Assembly: GCA_000383735.1 (NCBI GenBank) | Contig: KB912115.1 | Location: forward strand, 1 to 42,672 | Length of the DNA stretch: 42,672 nt | Source: Verrucomicrobia bacterium SCGC AAA164-M04 | GTDB lineage: Bacteria > Verrucomicrobiota > Verrucomicrobiae > Verrucomicrobiales > Akkermansiaceae | Direction: 5' to 3' | Part shown: piece after piece, positions 17,095 through 25,724 of the stretch | Layout: the number at the start of each line of letters is the position of its first letter | Position numbering within the stretch: position 1 is the first letter of the stretch | Notes under the pieces: model-generated | The model's database searches: none | Told to the model about the DNA's origin: nothing | Seen by the model: only the letters and a program-made list of their open reading frames with translations | Made by a program: the position numbers and the translations under genes

Positions 17095-19185
17095 ATGACA
17101 GACCTCACTAAATACCGTAACATTGGCATCTTCGCACACGTTGATGCCGGCAAGACCACGACCACTGAGCGGATCCTCAAGCTTACTGGGAAAATTCACA
17201 AAACGGGTGAGGTCCACGACGGCGAGTCTACAACCGATTTCATGGAGCAGGAAGCGGAACGTGGAATCACCATTCAATCGGCGGCGACCACGTGTTTCTG
17301 GGACGACCACCGGATGAACATTATTGATACTCCGGGGCACGTTGATTTTACGATTGAGGTTTATCGCTCGCTTAAGGTTCTCGACGGAGGTGTCGGTGTT
17401 TTCTGTGGATCGGGTGGTGTTGAACCCCAATCAGAGACTAACTGGCGTTACGCCAACGATTCCGAAGTTGCTCGGATTATCTTCGTCAACAAGCTCGACC
17501 GAATTGGAGCTGACTTTTACCGCGTCATACAGCAGACAAAGGATGTCCTTGGGGCAAACCCGCTGGTAATGACTATCCCAATTGGTTTCGAAGACTCCTT
17601 CGTGGGAGTTGTTGATGTGCTTGAGAAGAAGGCTTATGTCTGGGACGACTCCGGTCTCCCTGAGAACTTTGAGATCCAAGACGTTCCCGAGGACCTGGTT
17701 GATAAATGTAACCAGTATCACGAAGAGTTGATCGAGACCGCCGTCGAGCAGGATGACGAAGTAATGGAGGCCTATCTTGAAGGTAATATTCCTGATATTG
17801 CCACCATCAAAAAGTGTATCCGAAAAGGAACTATTGCTCTTGATTTCTTCCCGGCTTTCTGTGGTTCAGCTTTTAAGAACAAAGGCGTCCAAAACGTGCT
17901 TAATGCCGTTGTCGACTACCTCCCGTCTCCACTTGAGGTTGAGCCGGAACCTGAGTTTGACGACGACGGAGAATTGACTGGTGAGGTTGCTACAGTTGAC
18001 GCAAATGGTCCACTTCGTGCACTCGCTTTTAAGATCATGGATGATCAATTCGGAGCCTTAACCTTTACTCGGATTTATTCAGGAACGATGAAAAAAGGAG
18101 ATACTATCCTTAATACCTTCACTGGAAAAACTGAGCGGGTTGGCCGCCTCGTCGAGATGCACGCTGATGACCGGACTGAGCTCGATAGTGCCCAAGCGGG
18201 TGATATCATTGCCCTCGTTGGTCTCAAGAATGTTCAGACCGGGCACACTCTTTGTTCTAAGGATAATCCTGCCACCCTTGAACCCATGGTGTTTCCGGAT
18301 CCTGTGATTTCGCTAGCCGTTGCTCCAAAAGATAAAGCCAATGCCGAGAAACTTGGCATCGCGCTTGGAAAAATGATTCAGGAGGATCCTTCCTTCCGGG
18401 TTGAGACGGATCTTGATTCCGGTGAGACCATTCTCAAAGGAATGGGTGAGCTTCACCTCGATATTAAAGTGGATATCCTCAAGCGGACTCACAAAGTTGA
18501 AGTTGAAGTGGGTGCTCCGCAGGTCGCTTATCGGGAGACAATCACCAAGGAGACTTCAGATAGCTACACCCACAAAAAGCAGTCGGGTGGTTCCGGTCAA
18601 TTTGCTAAAATCGACTACACCCTGACTCCTCTCGAGCCTGGAGAGGGCTTTCAGTTCGAGTCGACTGTGGTTGGTGGTAATGTGCCTAAAGAATATTGGT
18701 CGTCCGTTGAGAAAGGCTTCAAACGCTCTCTTGAAAAGGGTGTTCTTGCTGGCTACCCCTGCTTGGATTTTAAGGTTACTCTTACTGACGGGGGATTCCA
18801 CGCGGTTGACTCCTCGGCCGTAGCCTTCGAAATAGCTTCAAGAGCTGCTTATCGTCAGACCGTTCCCAAGGCTGGTGCTCAGATCCTTGAGCCGATCATG
18901 AAGCTCGATGTTTTCACTCCTGAAGATCACGTTGGTGATGTTATCGGCGATCTAAACCGTCGTCGTGGTATGATTCAATCGCAGGATTCTGCGTCCGGCG
19001 GAATTCGTATCAAAGCGCAGGCTCCGTTGTCCGAGATGTTCGGATACATCGGTGACCTCCGCACGATGACTTCAGGTCGTGGCCAGTTCTCGATGGAGTT
19101 TGAGCATTACGCACCTTGTCCAAGGAACGTCTCTGAAAAAGTCGTGGCTGATGCCAAAGAGCGCGAGGAGGCCAAGAAGAAGTAA
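17095..19185 (+). CDS. fusA: Translation elongation factor G
   Basis: GTPase that drives ribosome translocation. From the ATG at 17095 ([20 protein letters not shown]) it is 696 residues, the usual EF-G length; an ATG at 17065 preceded by a G-rich tract would add ten residues. G1 is AHVDAGKTT, the switch region is [21 protein letters not shown]3 is DTPGHVDFT, and G4 is NKLDR. Domain IV has [14 protein letters not shown], and domain V has [28 protein letters not shown] and [20 protein letters not shown]. It is not in an rpsL-rpsG-tuf cluster, and the [12 protein letters not shown] form also occurs in mitochondrial-type and paralogous EF-Gs, so it may be one of two EF-G copies. A terminator follows. 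Confidence 0.93.
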   Translation: MTDLTKYRNIGIFAHVDAGKTTTTERILKLTGKIHKTGEVHDGESTTDFMEQEAERGITIQSAATTCFWDDHRMNIIDTPGHVDFTIEVYRSLKVLDGGVGVFCGSGGVEPQSETNWRYANDSEVARIIFVNKLDRIGADFYRVIQQTKDVLGANPLVMTIPIGFEDSFVGVVDVLEKKAYVWDDSGLPENFEIQDVPEDLVDKCNQYHEELIETAVEQDDEVMEAYLEGNIPDIATIKKCIRKGTIALDFFPAFCGSAFKNKGVQNVLNAVVDYLPSPLEVEPEPEFDDDGELTGEVATVDANGPLRALAFKIMDDQFGALTFTRIYSGTMKKGDTILNTFTGKTERVGRLVEMHADDRTELDSAQAGDIIALVGLKNVQTGHTLCSKDNPATLEPMVFPDPVISLAVAPKDKANAEKLGIALGKMIQEDPSFRVETDLDSGETILKGMGELHLDIKVDILKRTHKVEVEVGAPQVAYRETITKETSDSYTHKKQSGGSGQFAKIDYTLTPLEPGEGFQFESTVVGGNVPKEYWSSVEKGFKRSLEKGVLAGYPCLDFKVTLTDGGFHAVDSSAVAFEIASRAAYRQTVPKAGAQILEPIMKLDVFTPEDHVGDVIGDLNRRRGMIQSQDSASGGIRIKAQAPLSEMFGYIGDLRTMTSGRGQFSMEFEHYAPCPRNVSEKVVADAKEREEAKKK

Positions 19186-19208
19186 CTGTTTCAGCTTAAT
19201 CTATTTCA

Positions 19209-19238
19209 AAAAGGCGCGCCGGCAACGGCGTGCCTTTT
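19209..19238 (+). terminator. Terminator after EF-G
   Basis: A 13-base-pair stem (19209-19221 with 19226-19238) with one G-U wobble closes on a GCAA loop, a GNRA-type tetraloop. The right arm ends in TTTT. It starts 24 bases after the EF-G stop. Confidence 0.85.
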
Positions 19239-19440
19239 GTGTGTGTTGGGAATAATCCAGATTGGCGCAAAGGGTGGTCGGTGCTTGGGCCAATAGAAAG
19301 TCTTTGGGGTAACGAGTTGGTAGGAAAAGATAGTCCTTGCCATTTTTAAATATATTTAAGATCACTTGATTATCAATTTATTAGGAAGGTTGATTTATCT
19401 GAATAAATTGAAATTCTGTATTTGTTTTTAAAATCGTCCC
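19239..19440 (+). promoter_or_regulatory. AT-rich upstream region of the export operon, with a 14-base palindrome
   Basis: The 200 bases before the TolC-type gene become strongly AT-rich. TTAAATATATTTAA (19346-19359) is a perfect palindrome and could be a protein-binding site. TTGATT occurs at 19366 and 19390 but neither has a good -10 at the right distance. No ribosome-binding sequence is visible before the ATG at 19441. Confidence 0.35.
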
Positions 19441-21000
19441 ATGAAATTTCTACCTTGTTTTACCGCCGTTAGTCTCATCCAATTTTCACCACAAATCGTT
19501 CAAGGGGAGGAGACTGAGATCATGAGTATTTACTCTTCGGTCAGGCGGGCACTTCGAGAAAATTCCGAGTTCAAGGGTGAGCTTGAGAGCGTGAAAATCA
19601 GTAATGCCCAGATCCGACGGGAGTTATCCGAATTTGGCTGGGGGATCGAGGCACTCGCTCGTTACGAGGATCGCTCGAAACCCCAAAACACTCGTGAATT
19701 TATTGCAGTTGGTGGGGTTCAGCTCCCGGGAAATGAATCACGGATTTTTGATGATGAAAATTTGACTGCTCGATTTGGGGTAAAGAAAAAATATGCTACG
19801 GGCACAGTTTTGGAAGTTGGCTCGCGATTTTCCCGTCTCAGTAACACCTTGAATAGAACCTCCGCCAATTCTTTATTTTCCCCCGAATATGAGACTTTTA
19901 CTGGAATCACTCTCACTCAGCCCCTTCTTCGTGGATTTGGTAAGGACGCCAATCTTGCTGGGGTGAATATCGCGCGGCTTCGTGGAGCGGCCCAAGATAT
20001 TTTAACTCGTGTCAAGGCAATGAACTTGGTCGCTGAAGTTGCGACCCGCTACACGGATATTGTAACCGCTGATCGCGTATTAAATGTCCATGGTCAAAAT
20101 ATCAAGTTAGCCGAGCAGATGCTGGTTCGCAATAAGGAGCTTTTAAAAAGCAAGGAGGGGTTGGCGACTGACGTCACAACAGCAGAGCTAGCGCTTTACC
20201 AGAGACAGGATCAATATATTACGAGCGCTGCTGATAAAATTGAGAGAGTCAATACACTTTTCGCATTGACGAACCGGGAACCAGATCTCGATGGAGAAAC
20301 TAGATTTAAGGCGGTTTCGAGTTTTTTTTCGGGTGCGACCATGAAAGGGAAACGCGAATTGATTAATGATGGGCAAAGCCAAAGATTAGATCTCAATTAT
20401 TACAAGCACGTCGTCGAGACTGCTAAATTGAACGTTCTCCGGGCAAAAGATGTAGGAAAATCGCAACTGAACGTGACTGGTTCTGCTGGTCTTTATGGGC
20501 TCGATGCTGAGGCGGATGGCGCTTTTGATGAGGCTGCGGGAGCTCAGGGGACGGAATGGTCGTTAGGTTTGAATTTTAAAATGCCACTTGGAGAAGATGG
20601 TGCGGCTGCTGCCTTGGAAGCTGCGGAGGCGCAGGTTCGCCAAGCGCAATTAGAACTCGCAAAGGCTAAACGAAATATTTCGCTGGAAGTGCATACAGCC
20701 TGTATCCGCGTGGATGCTGCCAAACAGCGGATTCAGACTGCAAAAAAAGCTGTTGAGCTTGCTGCCCAGCGACTCAAGCAGGAGCAAGATCTCTTCGATG
20801 TTGGAGAAGGAGACTTTTATCGGGTTGTTGAACAACAGCAGGTCCTTGGGGACTCTCAGGTTAATTTGGTGGCTAGCGAGGCCGCTTTGAGTAAGTCGGT
20901 GATTGCGGTTTGGCTTGCCGCCGGACAAATTTTTGAACGTATGGGAATATCAAATGCCGAGATAGAGGTAATGATCACTCGTGCCAAGGAGAAGGAATGA
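19441..21000 (+). CDS. TolC-family outer membrane efflux/secretion protein
   Basis: A 519-residue outer membrane channel protein. The N terminus is a weak signal peptide (MKFLPCFTAVSLIQF...IVQG, cleavage likely before EETE). The OEP fold is shown by long helical repeats: a first half with VRRALRENSEFKGELE and YETFTGITLTQPLLRGFGKDAN, where the QPLLRGFG block is typical of TolC proteins, and a second half with WSLGLNFKMPLGED, followed by a long coiled-coil (about residues 385-470, ALEAAEAQVRQAQLELAKAK onward). It begins the five-gene operon to 27707 and should provide the outer membrane exit duct that the two or three HlyD-type adaptors downstream would dock onto. Confidence 0.9.
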   Translation: MKFLPCFTAVSLIQFSPQIVQGEETEIMSIYSSVRRALRENSEFKGELESVKISNAQIRRELSEFGWGIEALARYEDRSKPQNTREFIAVGGVQLPGNESRIFDDENLTARFGVKKKYATGTVLEVGSRFSRLSNTLNRTSANSLFSPEYETFTGITLTQPLLRGFGKDANLAGVNIARLRGAAQDILTRVKAMNLVAEVATRYTDIVTADRVLNVHGQNIKLAEQMLVRNKELLKSKEGLATDVTTAELALYQRQDQYITSAADKIERVNTLFALTNREPDLDGETRFKAVSSFFSGATMKGKRELINDGQSQRLDLNYYKHVVETAKLNVLRAKDVGKSQLNVTGSAGLYGLDAEADGAFDEAAGAQGTEWSLGLNFKMPLGEDGAAAALEAAEAQVRQAQLELAKAKRNISLEVHTACIRVDAAKQRIQTAKKAVELAAQRLKQEQDLFDVGEGDFYRVVEQQQVLGDSQVNLVASEAALSKSVIAVWLAAGQIFERMGISNAEIEVMITRAKEKE

Positions 21001-21038
21001 GGGCTTAAGGAATCGAAATCTAGAAAATCCCGGACTTT

Positions 21039-21788
21039 ATGAAAAGTGATGTGAATCGAATTTTAATAACTTTGGTCTGCCTTTCAGGCTGTATTTCGCC
21101 CTCTCTTGCTCAGATTTGGGTTGAGGGCACCAGTCAACCTACAGCGCGGATCACGATTAGTTCCCCGGTTGAGGAAATCGTTGAGAGCGTTTCCGTAGAA
21201 GAAGGTGATTTGGTCGAAAAAGGGGCAACTCTCGCCACCCTGTTTTCGACAAAGGAACAGCTTGAGGTGAAACGCCTTGGGTTGATGATCGATAAGGCTT
21301 CAGAAAGCGCCAAGACTGCCAGAGAGCTTTATGATAAAAAAATTCAGAAAAAATCTGAATTACTGGAAAAGGAAGCTGAGCTTAAGCGCCTTGTTATAGA
21401 GCGAGAAATCGCGCAACTAGCGGTTGATCAAAGATCCATTAAGGCTCCGGTGGCAGGGACGGTTGTTTATAGACTTAAGGATCCGGGAGAGGCAGTAGAA
21501 CGGGTTGAGCCTGTTTTCGAGATCATTGATGCTTCTAGGATGAAGTTGGTTTTCTTTCTCTCCACCAAGCATTTGCCAATTCTGAAGAAGGGGATGGTAG
21601 CTCCAGTTATTTTCCCTGAGCTTCCTGAGATTCAGGAAAGGAAAGCGAGCCTGGTTTTTATCGATCCGCAGCTCGATTCTCGCAGCGGATTGTTTCGTGT
21701 TCGTTTTGATTTCGATAACAGCGAGCTTAAGATTAAGCCTGGTTTAAGGGTGAGGGTGAAGCTTCCAGAAATGGAGGGTAACGAATGA
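21039..21788 (+). CDS. Short HlyD/RND-type periplasmic adaptor
   Basis: A 249-residue membrane fusion (adaptor) protein. The leader RILITLVCLSGC could be a lipoprotein signal (LSGC lipobox) or, alternatively, a Sec signal cut at SLA-Q; the sequence does not settle this. The mature part has the split lipoyl domain typical of adaptors: VEEIVESVSVEEGDLVEKGA and IKAPVAGTVVYRLKDPGEAV flank an alpha-helical hairpin (about residues 85-135, rich in K/E/A). A beta-barrel domain ends with KPGLRVRVKLPE. It is short compared with AcrA or HlyD (about 400-480). It starts 38 bases after the TolC-type gene, and its stop overlaps the next gene's ATG (ATGA). Confidence 0.88.
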   Translation: MKSDVNRILITLVCLSGCISPSLAQIWVEGTSQPTARITISSPVEEIVESVSVEEGDLVEKGATLATLFSTKEQLEVKRLGLMIDKASESAKTARELYDKKIQKKSELLEKEAELKRLVIEREIAQLAVDQRSIKAPVAGTVVYRLKDPGEAVERVEPVFEIIDASRMKLVFFLSTKHLPILKKGMVAPVIFPELPEIQERKASLVFIDPQLDSRSGLFRVRFDFDNSELKIKPGLRVRVKLPEMEGNE

Positions 21789-23554
21789 ATCTTGGTGAAA
21801 TTTTAGAGGGGGGAGCGAATCCTGCCGACTTTTGGGCTCGGATGATCCAGGCCGTTTCAGATCAGTGGCAACTTACCCAGTGCGTTGCGCTCCAAATTGA
21901 TGGTGATGCAATTAAGCTTTTTGGTTCAAGTGAGGGAAGTAATCTTAGAACCGCACCACAGAATGTTCGGAAGGCTATTATGGCGGATAGTTCGGAAGTT
22001 CAGGTAATTGAGATAAGCGGAGTTCATTGGGTTGTTCATCCGATGAATGTCGTAGGTTTTGACATGAGTTTTGTTTTGGTGTTTTCCCGTGAATTTGAAC
22101 TTTTAGAGCCTGAACGAATCCAAATACGGAATTTTGTAGAGTCCGCCGTCACTGCATTTTCGGCTCAGCGAAAAGCGGATGCATCAGAGAAATCTCTTAG
22201 CGAGATTTCTAAGGTGGTTGATTTGGGGCTTATCATCGGTGAGTCAGCACATTTTGGCGAAGCGGCAAATCGACTTTGTAATGAGCTAGAAACCGAACTT
22301 GCTGCGATGCGAGTGACTCTTGGTTGGCGTAAAAAAGGTCTCATGGAATTGATCTCAACTAATCATGGAGGTCGCATACGCAACGATACTGAAACTGCTG
22401 GAGCACTAGGCCGGGCAATGGATGAGGCTGCCGAGCAAGATTGTGAGGTAGGTGTCCCATCAATTAGAGGAGCTGAAATTAATAGACAACATAAAGCGTT
22501 TTCGGAAGCTCATGCAAATTGCCAAATTGTTTCACTGCCTCTTCGAAAGGATGGAGACGTTCATGGATCGGTGACGGTGGAGTATGCTCAAGAATCTAGT
22601 GGAATCACACAAGAGCGTGTGGATGCCTTAAGGGTGGTGCTTGATCTGGTGAGTCCTCAATTGGTGAACCTGTATCAAAAATCAGGTTGGGTTGGGTCGC
22701 GTGCCTGGCGCTCGGTTCGGCGTCGCTTTGCTTCGCTGCTTGGTTATCGCCATACCGGATGGAAATTGGCAGGATTGAGTGTGATTTTTACTTTCGTGCT
22801 CTGCTGTGTCATTCCAATCACACACACCGTTAATGCTCCTTTTCTTTTGCGAACGAAAGCTTCGGCAGATTTAACAGCACCATTTTCGGGTTATATCGAT
22901 ACTGTTAACGCTAATGTTGGTGATACGGTTAAGAAGGGTCAGCTCTTGGTTACCTTGGATCAGCGTGAATTGCTGATGCAGCAAACCGAACTTAAAGCTG
23001 AGCGGGATCGCAGTCTTTCCGATTCCCGGCGCTACGAAGCGGAAGGGGATCTCTCGCAAATGAAGCTTTCTCAGCTCGCTATCGAGCAGGCGGATGCCAA
23101 GTTGACAGTGCTTGATTATCGACTTAATCGCACTGAAATCTGTGCGCCATTTGATGGTGTTATCGTGGAGGGTGATCTGAAAGAGCGCTTGTCCTCCCCA
23201 ACCCAGGTTGGTGAGATCCTTATGCGTATTGTTGAGGTTAGTGATACTTACGGCGAGCTTCAGGTCGATGAGCGAGATATTCATTTTCTTGAAATTGGAA
23301 TGGAAGGAGAACTTGCCTTTACTTCTCGTCCCGAGGATAAGTTTAAAATTTCGCTCGACTCTTACGAACCGGTAGCGGTTGTTAAGGAAACCGGGACAAA
23401 TTTTAGGGTTCGCGTCGATATTGCTGATGACCCTGAGGTATGGTGGCGTCCTGGAATGAGTGGCGTTTGCAAGGTTGATATCAGCGATCGCTCAATCGCG
23501 TGGGTTTATCTCCATCGTAGCTGGGAGTTTGTCCGAATGAAGCTTTGGTTCTAA
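21785..23554 (+). CDS. GAF-like domain fused through one membrane helix to HlyD-type adaptor
   Basis: A 589-residue protein with an unusual layout. Residues 1 to about 300 have no signal peptide and look cytoplasmic. The segment from about residue 140 to 300 (LGLIIGESAHFGEAANRLCN, then VSLPLRKDGDVHGSVTVEY) reads like a GAF sensor domain. One transmembrane helix follows at about residues 329-350 (LSVIFTFVLCCVIPI). The rest is a periplasmic adaptor: lipoyl halves FSGYIDTVNANVGDTVKKGQ and CAPFDGVIVEGDLKERL around a helical hairpin, then a barrel ending WWRPGMSGVCKVDI. Its ATG overlaps the stop of the preceding adaptor. A cytoplasmic sensor joined to an export adaptor suggests that assembly or activity responds to an internal signal (inference). 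Confidence 0.82.
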   Translation: MNLGEILEGGANPADFWARMIQAVSDQWQLTQCVALQIDGDAIKLFGSSEGSNLRTAPQNVRKAIMADSSEVQVIEISGVHWVVHPMNVVGFDMSFVLVFSREFELLEPERIQIRNFVESAVTAFSAQRKADASEKSLSEISKVVDLGLIIGESAHFGEAANRLCNELETELAAMRVTLGWRKKGLMELISTNHGGRIRNDTETAGALGRAMDEAAEQDCEVGVPSIRGAEINRQHKAFSEAHANCQIVSLPLRKDGDVHGSVTVEYAQESSGITQERVDALRVVLDLVSPQLVNLYQKSGWVGSRAWRSVRRRFASLLGYRHTGWKLAGLSVIFTFVLCCVIPITHTVNAPFLLRTKASADLTAPFSGYIDTVNANVGDTVKKGQLLVTLDQRELLMQQTELKAERDRSLSDSRRYEAEGDLSQMKLSQLAIEQADAKLTVLDYRLNRTEICAPFDGVIVEGDLKERLSSPTQVGEILMRIVEVSDTYGELQVDERDIHFLEIGMEGELAFTSRPEDKFKISLDSYEPVAVVKETGTNFRVRVDIADDPEVWWRPGMSGVCKVDISDRSIAWVYLHRSWEFVRMKLWF

Positions 23555-23567
23555 ATTGGACGCAACG

Positions 23568-25712
23568 ATGGAACAACGTACGGTTTTTGACGAATCTTGG
23601 TATCGGGTTAGCCGATGTAAGGTTCGTCTCCTCCCTGGGGTGGAATTGATTCGCCAAATGTTCCGGGGCGAGCCGTGGTATGTCGTTTGCGATAAACTTG
23701 GTCACCGCTTCTTTCGTATCCGTCCGGCGGCCTACCGGTTTATTTGTTATTTAGAAGATGCTGCTAGTGTGCAGGATGCTTGGGATCGTGCACTTGAAAT
23801 TGATCCTATTGATTCTCCTGGGCAGGGAGAAGTGATCCAATTACTTTCGCAGCTTTATCAATCAGGTCTTCTTAGAAGTGATCAAAACGCTGATATTAGT
23901 GCGCTAGAGGAAAACAAGGCCCGCGAGAGTGCCCAAAAACGGAAACAACGGATCTCTAGTCTCCTTTTCCTTAAGATCCCGTTGATCAATCCTGATCCTT
24001 TTTTACGTCGGACTCTCCCGCTCTTTGCTTGGCTTTTCACGCCGATCGGGGCAATTCTTTGGCTGGTTGTCTTTGCCTGGGGGACTCAGGCACTGATTGA
24101 TAATTGGACCCGGTTTTCAGATTCTTCTCGTTCGATCCTTGGCTGGTCTAATCTTCCTTATCTTTATGTAAGTTTAATTATCACGAAGGTAATCCACGAA
24201 TTTGGCCATGCTTATGCTTGTCGCAGGTATGGGCGTGAAGTGCCGGAGATGGGGGTGATGCTTTTGGTTTTTAATCCACTTCCATATGTGGATGCCTCAT
24301 CCTGCTATGCCTTTGCGCGTAAGTATCAACGGGTTATTGTAGGAGTTGCAGGGATGGCTGTTGAACTTTTTGTCGCCGCTGTCGCAGTGAAAATTTGGGC
24401 TGATGGGGCTGATGGAGTAACGTCTAGAGTTGCATATAATGTTGCTGTGACCGCTTCGATTGGCGCGCTTCTCTTTAACCTCAATCCGCTTTTACGATTT
24501 GATGGCTATCATATTCTTTGTGATCTGCTCGAAACCCCAAATTTACAAGGTCGCTCGCAATCCTTGGTGGGTTGGTGGGTAAACAAGAAAATCTTCAAGA
24601 TCAATCCAGGCCCAATTCCCACAAAATCGCGGCGAGAGCAGATTGGCTTTACTCTCTATTTCTTCACAAGCTGGATCTACCGGTTTCTTCTAATGATTGG
24701 AATTTTGATTTTTGTATCAAAGCAATTTCTGATTGTGGGTGTAATTCTTGCCCTTTTATTCGGTGTGGTCTGGGGGATTCTTCCTTTTGCGAAAGGGCTA
24801 CGCTATGTATTTTTCAGTCCTAAACTCATGAACCGGCGAACACGTGCTCTTGGAATTGTGGCTCTCTTTTTAGGGGGTGTCTTATCTTTTTTGGCTTTTG
24901 TCCCGATGCCTTACTACTTTCGCGCCGAGGGAGTGGTGAAGTCTTCGGAATTTCAAAATGTTTACACGAGTAGTCCTGGTCGCATCGCCGAGATTGTGAC
25001 TCCTTCTGGTGAAATGGTGGAGGGTGGTCAGATATTGTTGCGATTGAGCAATAAAGAACTGGAGATTGAGGGGGACCTTATTCGCATTGAACGAGAGCGT
25101 GGAGATTTGCTTTTGAGGAAGGATCGTAGTGAACAAGGGGCTCAGTTGACCGGATTGCGTGCCTTCCTAAAAGCGCTAGATGCACGTGAGCTCGCCTTGA
25201 GGGTTCAGCTTGAAAATTTGGTGGTGCGGGCACCTGTTTCCGGTCGTTGGATCGCTGATGATCTTCATGAAGTGATGGGATCGGTTGTTCCGCGTGGACA
25301 ATCTTTGGGGATGGTAAGAGGCGAGGGTGGCTATGTCCTTAGTGCGGTAGTTCATCAGCGTGATGCGGGTCGGTTTTCTCTGGATGATTCAGAGCTCAAG
25401 ATAAGGGGGCAAGAAAGCTTAAATTTGATCCTAACCAATCTCGATTCAATCCCGGCTGGTCAGGATGATCTACCAAGCGCGGCCTTGGGCGTGGCTGGTG
25501 GGGGGTCAATGGGCGTGTCCAGTAGAGATGGTGATGGAAAGCAAACGACCGAACCGTATTTTCAAGTAAGGGGAACGATCAAGGAGATGGATGGTGTTAT
25601 TTTACAGCATGGGCAGCGAGGGATTGCCCGCTTTGCCTTGCCAAATAGGCCGCTTTTGAGTCAGTGGCGTCATTCCATCAGGCAGTTTTTCCAACGCGAA
25701 TACCAACTCTAG
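23568..25712 (+). CDS. PqqD-like / M50 site-2-type metalloprotease / lipoyl-adaptor fusion
   Basis: From the ATG at 23568 it has 714 residues; a TTG at 23556 is less likely. Residues of about 10-105 resemble a PqqD-type winged helix (VELIRQMFRGEPWYVV onward), a fold that binds peptides in RiPP maturation. After it, hydrophobic segments carry the M50 zinc motif HEFGH (residues 210-214) and the second S2P motif NPLLRFDGYH (306-315, with the metal-binding aspartate at 312), both intact. More helices follow. From about residue 465 there is a lipoyl adaptor domain (SSPGRIAEIVTPSGEMVEGG) and VVRAPVSGRW. Proteins of this M50-HlyD form are common near giant surface proteins in PVC bacteria (recollection, not searched). 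It likely binds or trims substrate at the inner membrane. Confidence 0.85.
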   Translation: MEQRTVFDESWYRVSRCKVRLLPGVELIRQMFRGEPWYVVCDKLGHRFFRIRPAAYRFICYLEDAASVQDAWDRALEIDPIDSPGQGEVIQLLSQLYQSGLLRSDQNADISALEENKARESAQKRKQRISSLLFLKIPLINPDPFLRRTLPLFAWLFTPIGAILWLVVFAWGTQALIDNWTRFSDSSRSILGWSNLPYLYVSLIITKVIHEFGHAYACRRYGREVPEMGVMLLVFNPLPYVDASSCYAFARKYQRVIVGVAGMAVELFVAAVAVKIWADGADGVTSRVAYNVAVTASIGALLFNLNPLLRFDGYHILCDLLETPNLQGRSQSLVGWWVNKKIFKINPGPIPTKSRREQIGFTLYFFTSWIYRFLLMIGILIFVSKQFLIVGVILALLFGVVWGILPFAKGLRYVFFSPKLMNRRTRALGIVALFLGGVLSFLAFVPMPYYFRAEGVVKSSEFQNVYTSSPGRIAEIVTPSGEMVEGGQILLRLSNKELEIEGDLIRIERERGDLLLRKDRSEQGAQLTGLRAFLKALDARELALRVQLENLVVRAPVSGRWIADDLHEVMGSVVPRGQSLGMVRGEGGYVLSAVVHQRDAGRFSLDDSELKIRGQESLNLILTNLDSIPAGQDDLPSAALGVAGGGSMGVSSRDGDGKQTTEPYFQVRGTIKEMDGVILQHGQRGIARFALPNRPLLSQWRHSIRQFFQREYQL

Positions 25713-25724
25713 TTGGCCGTTCTA

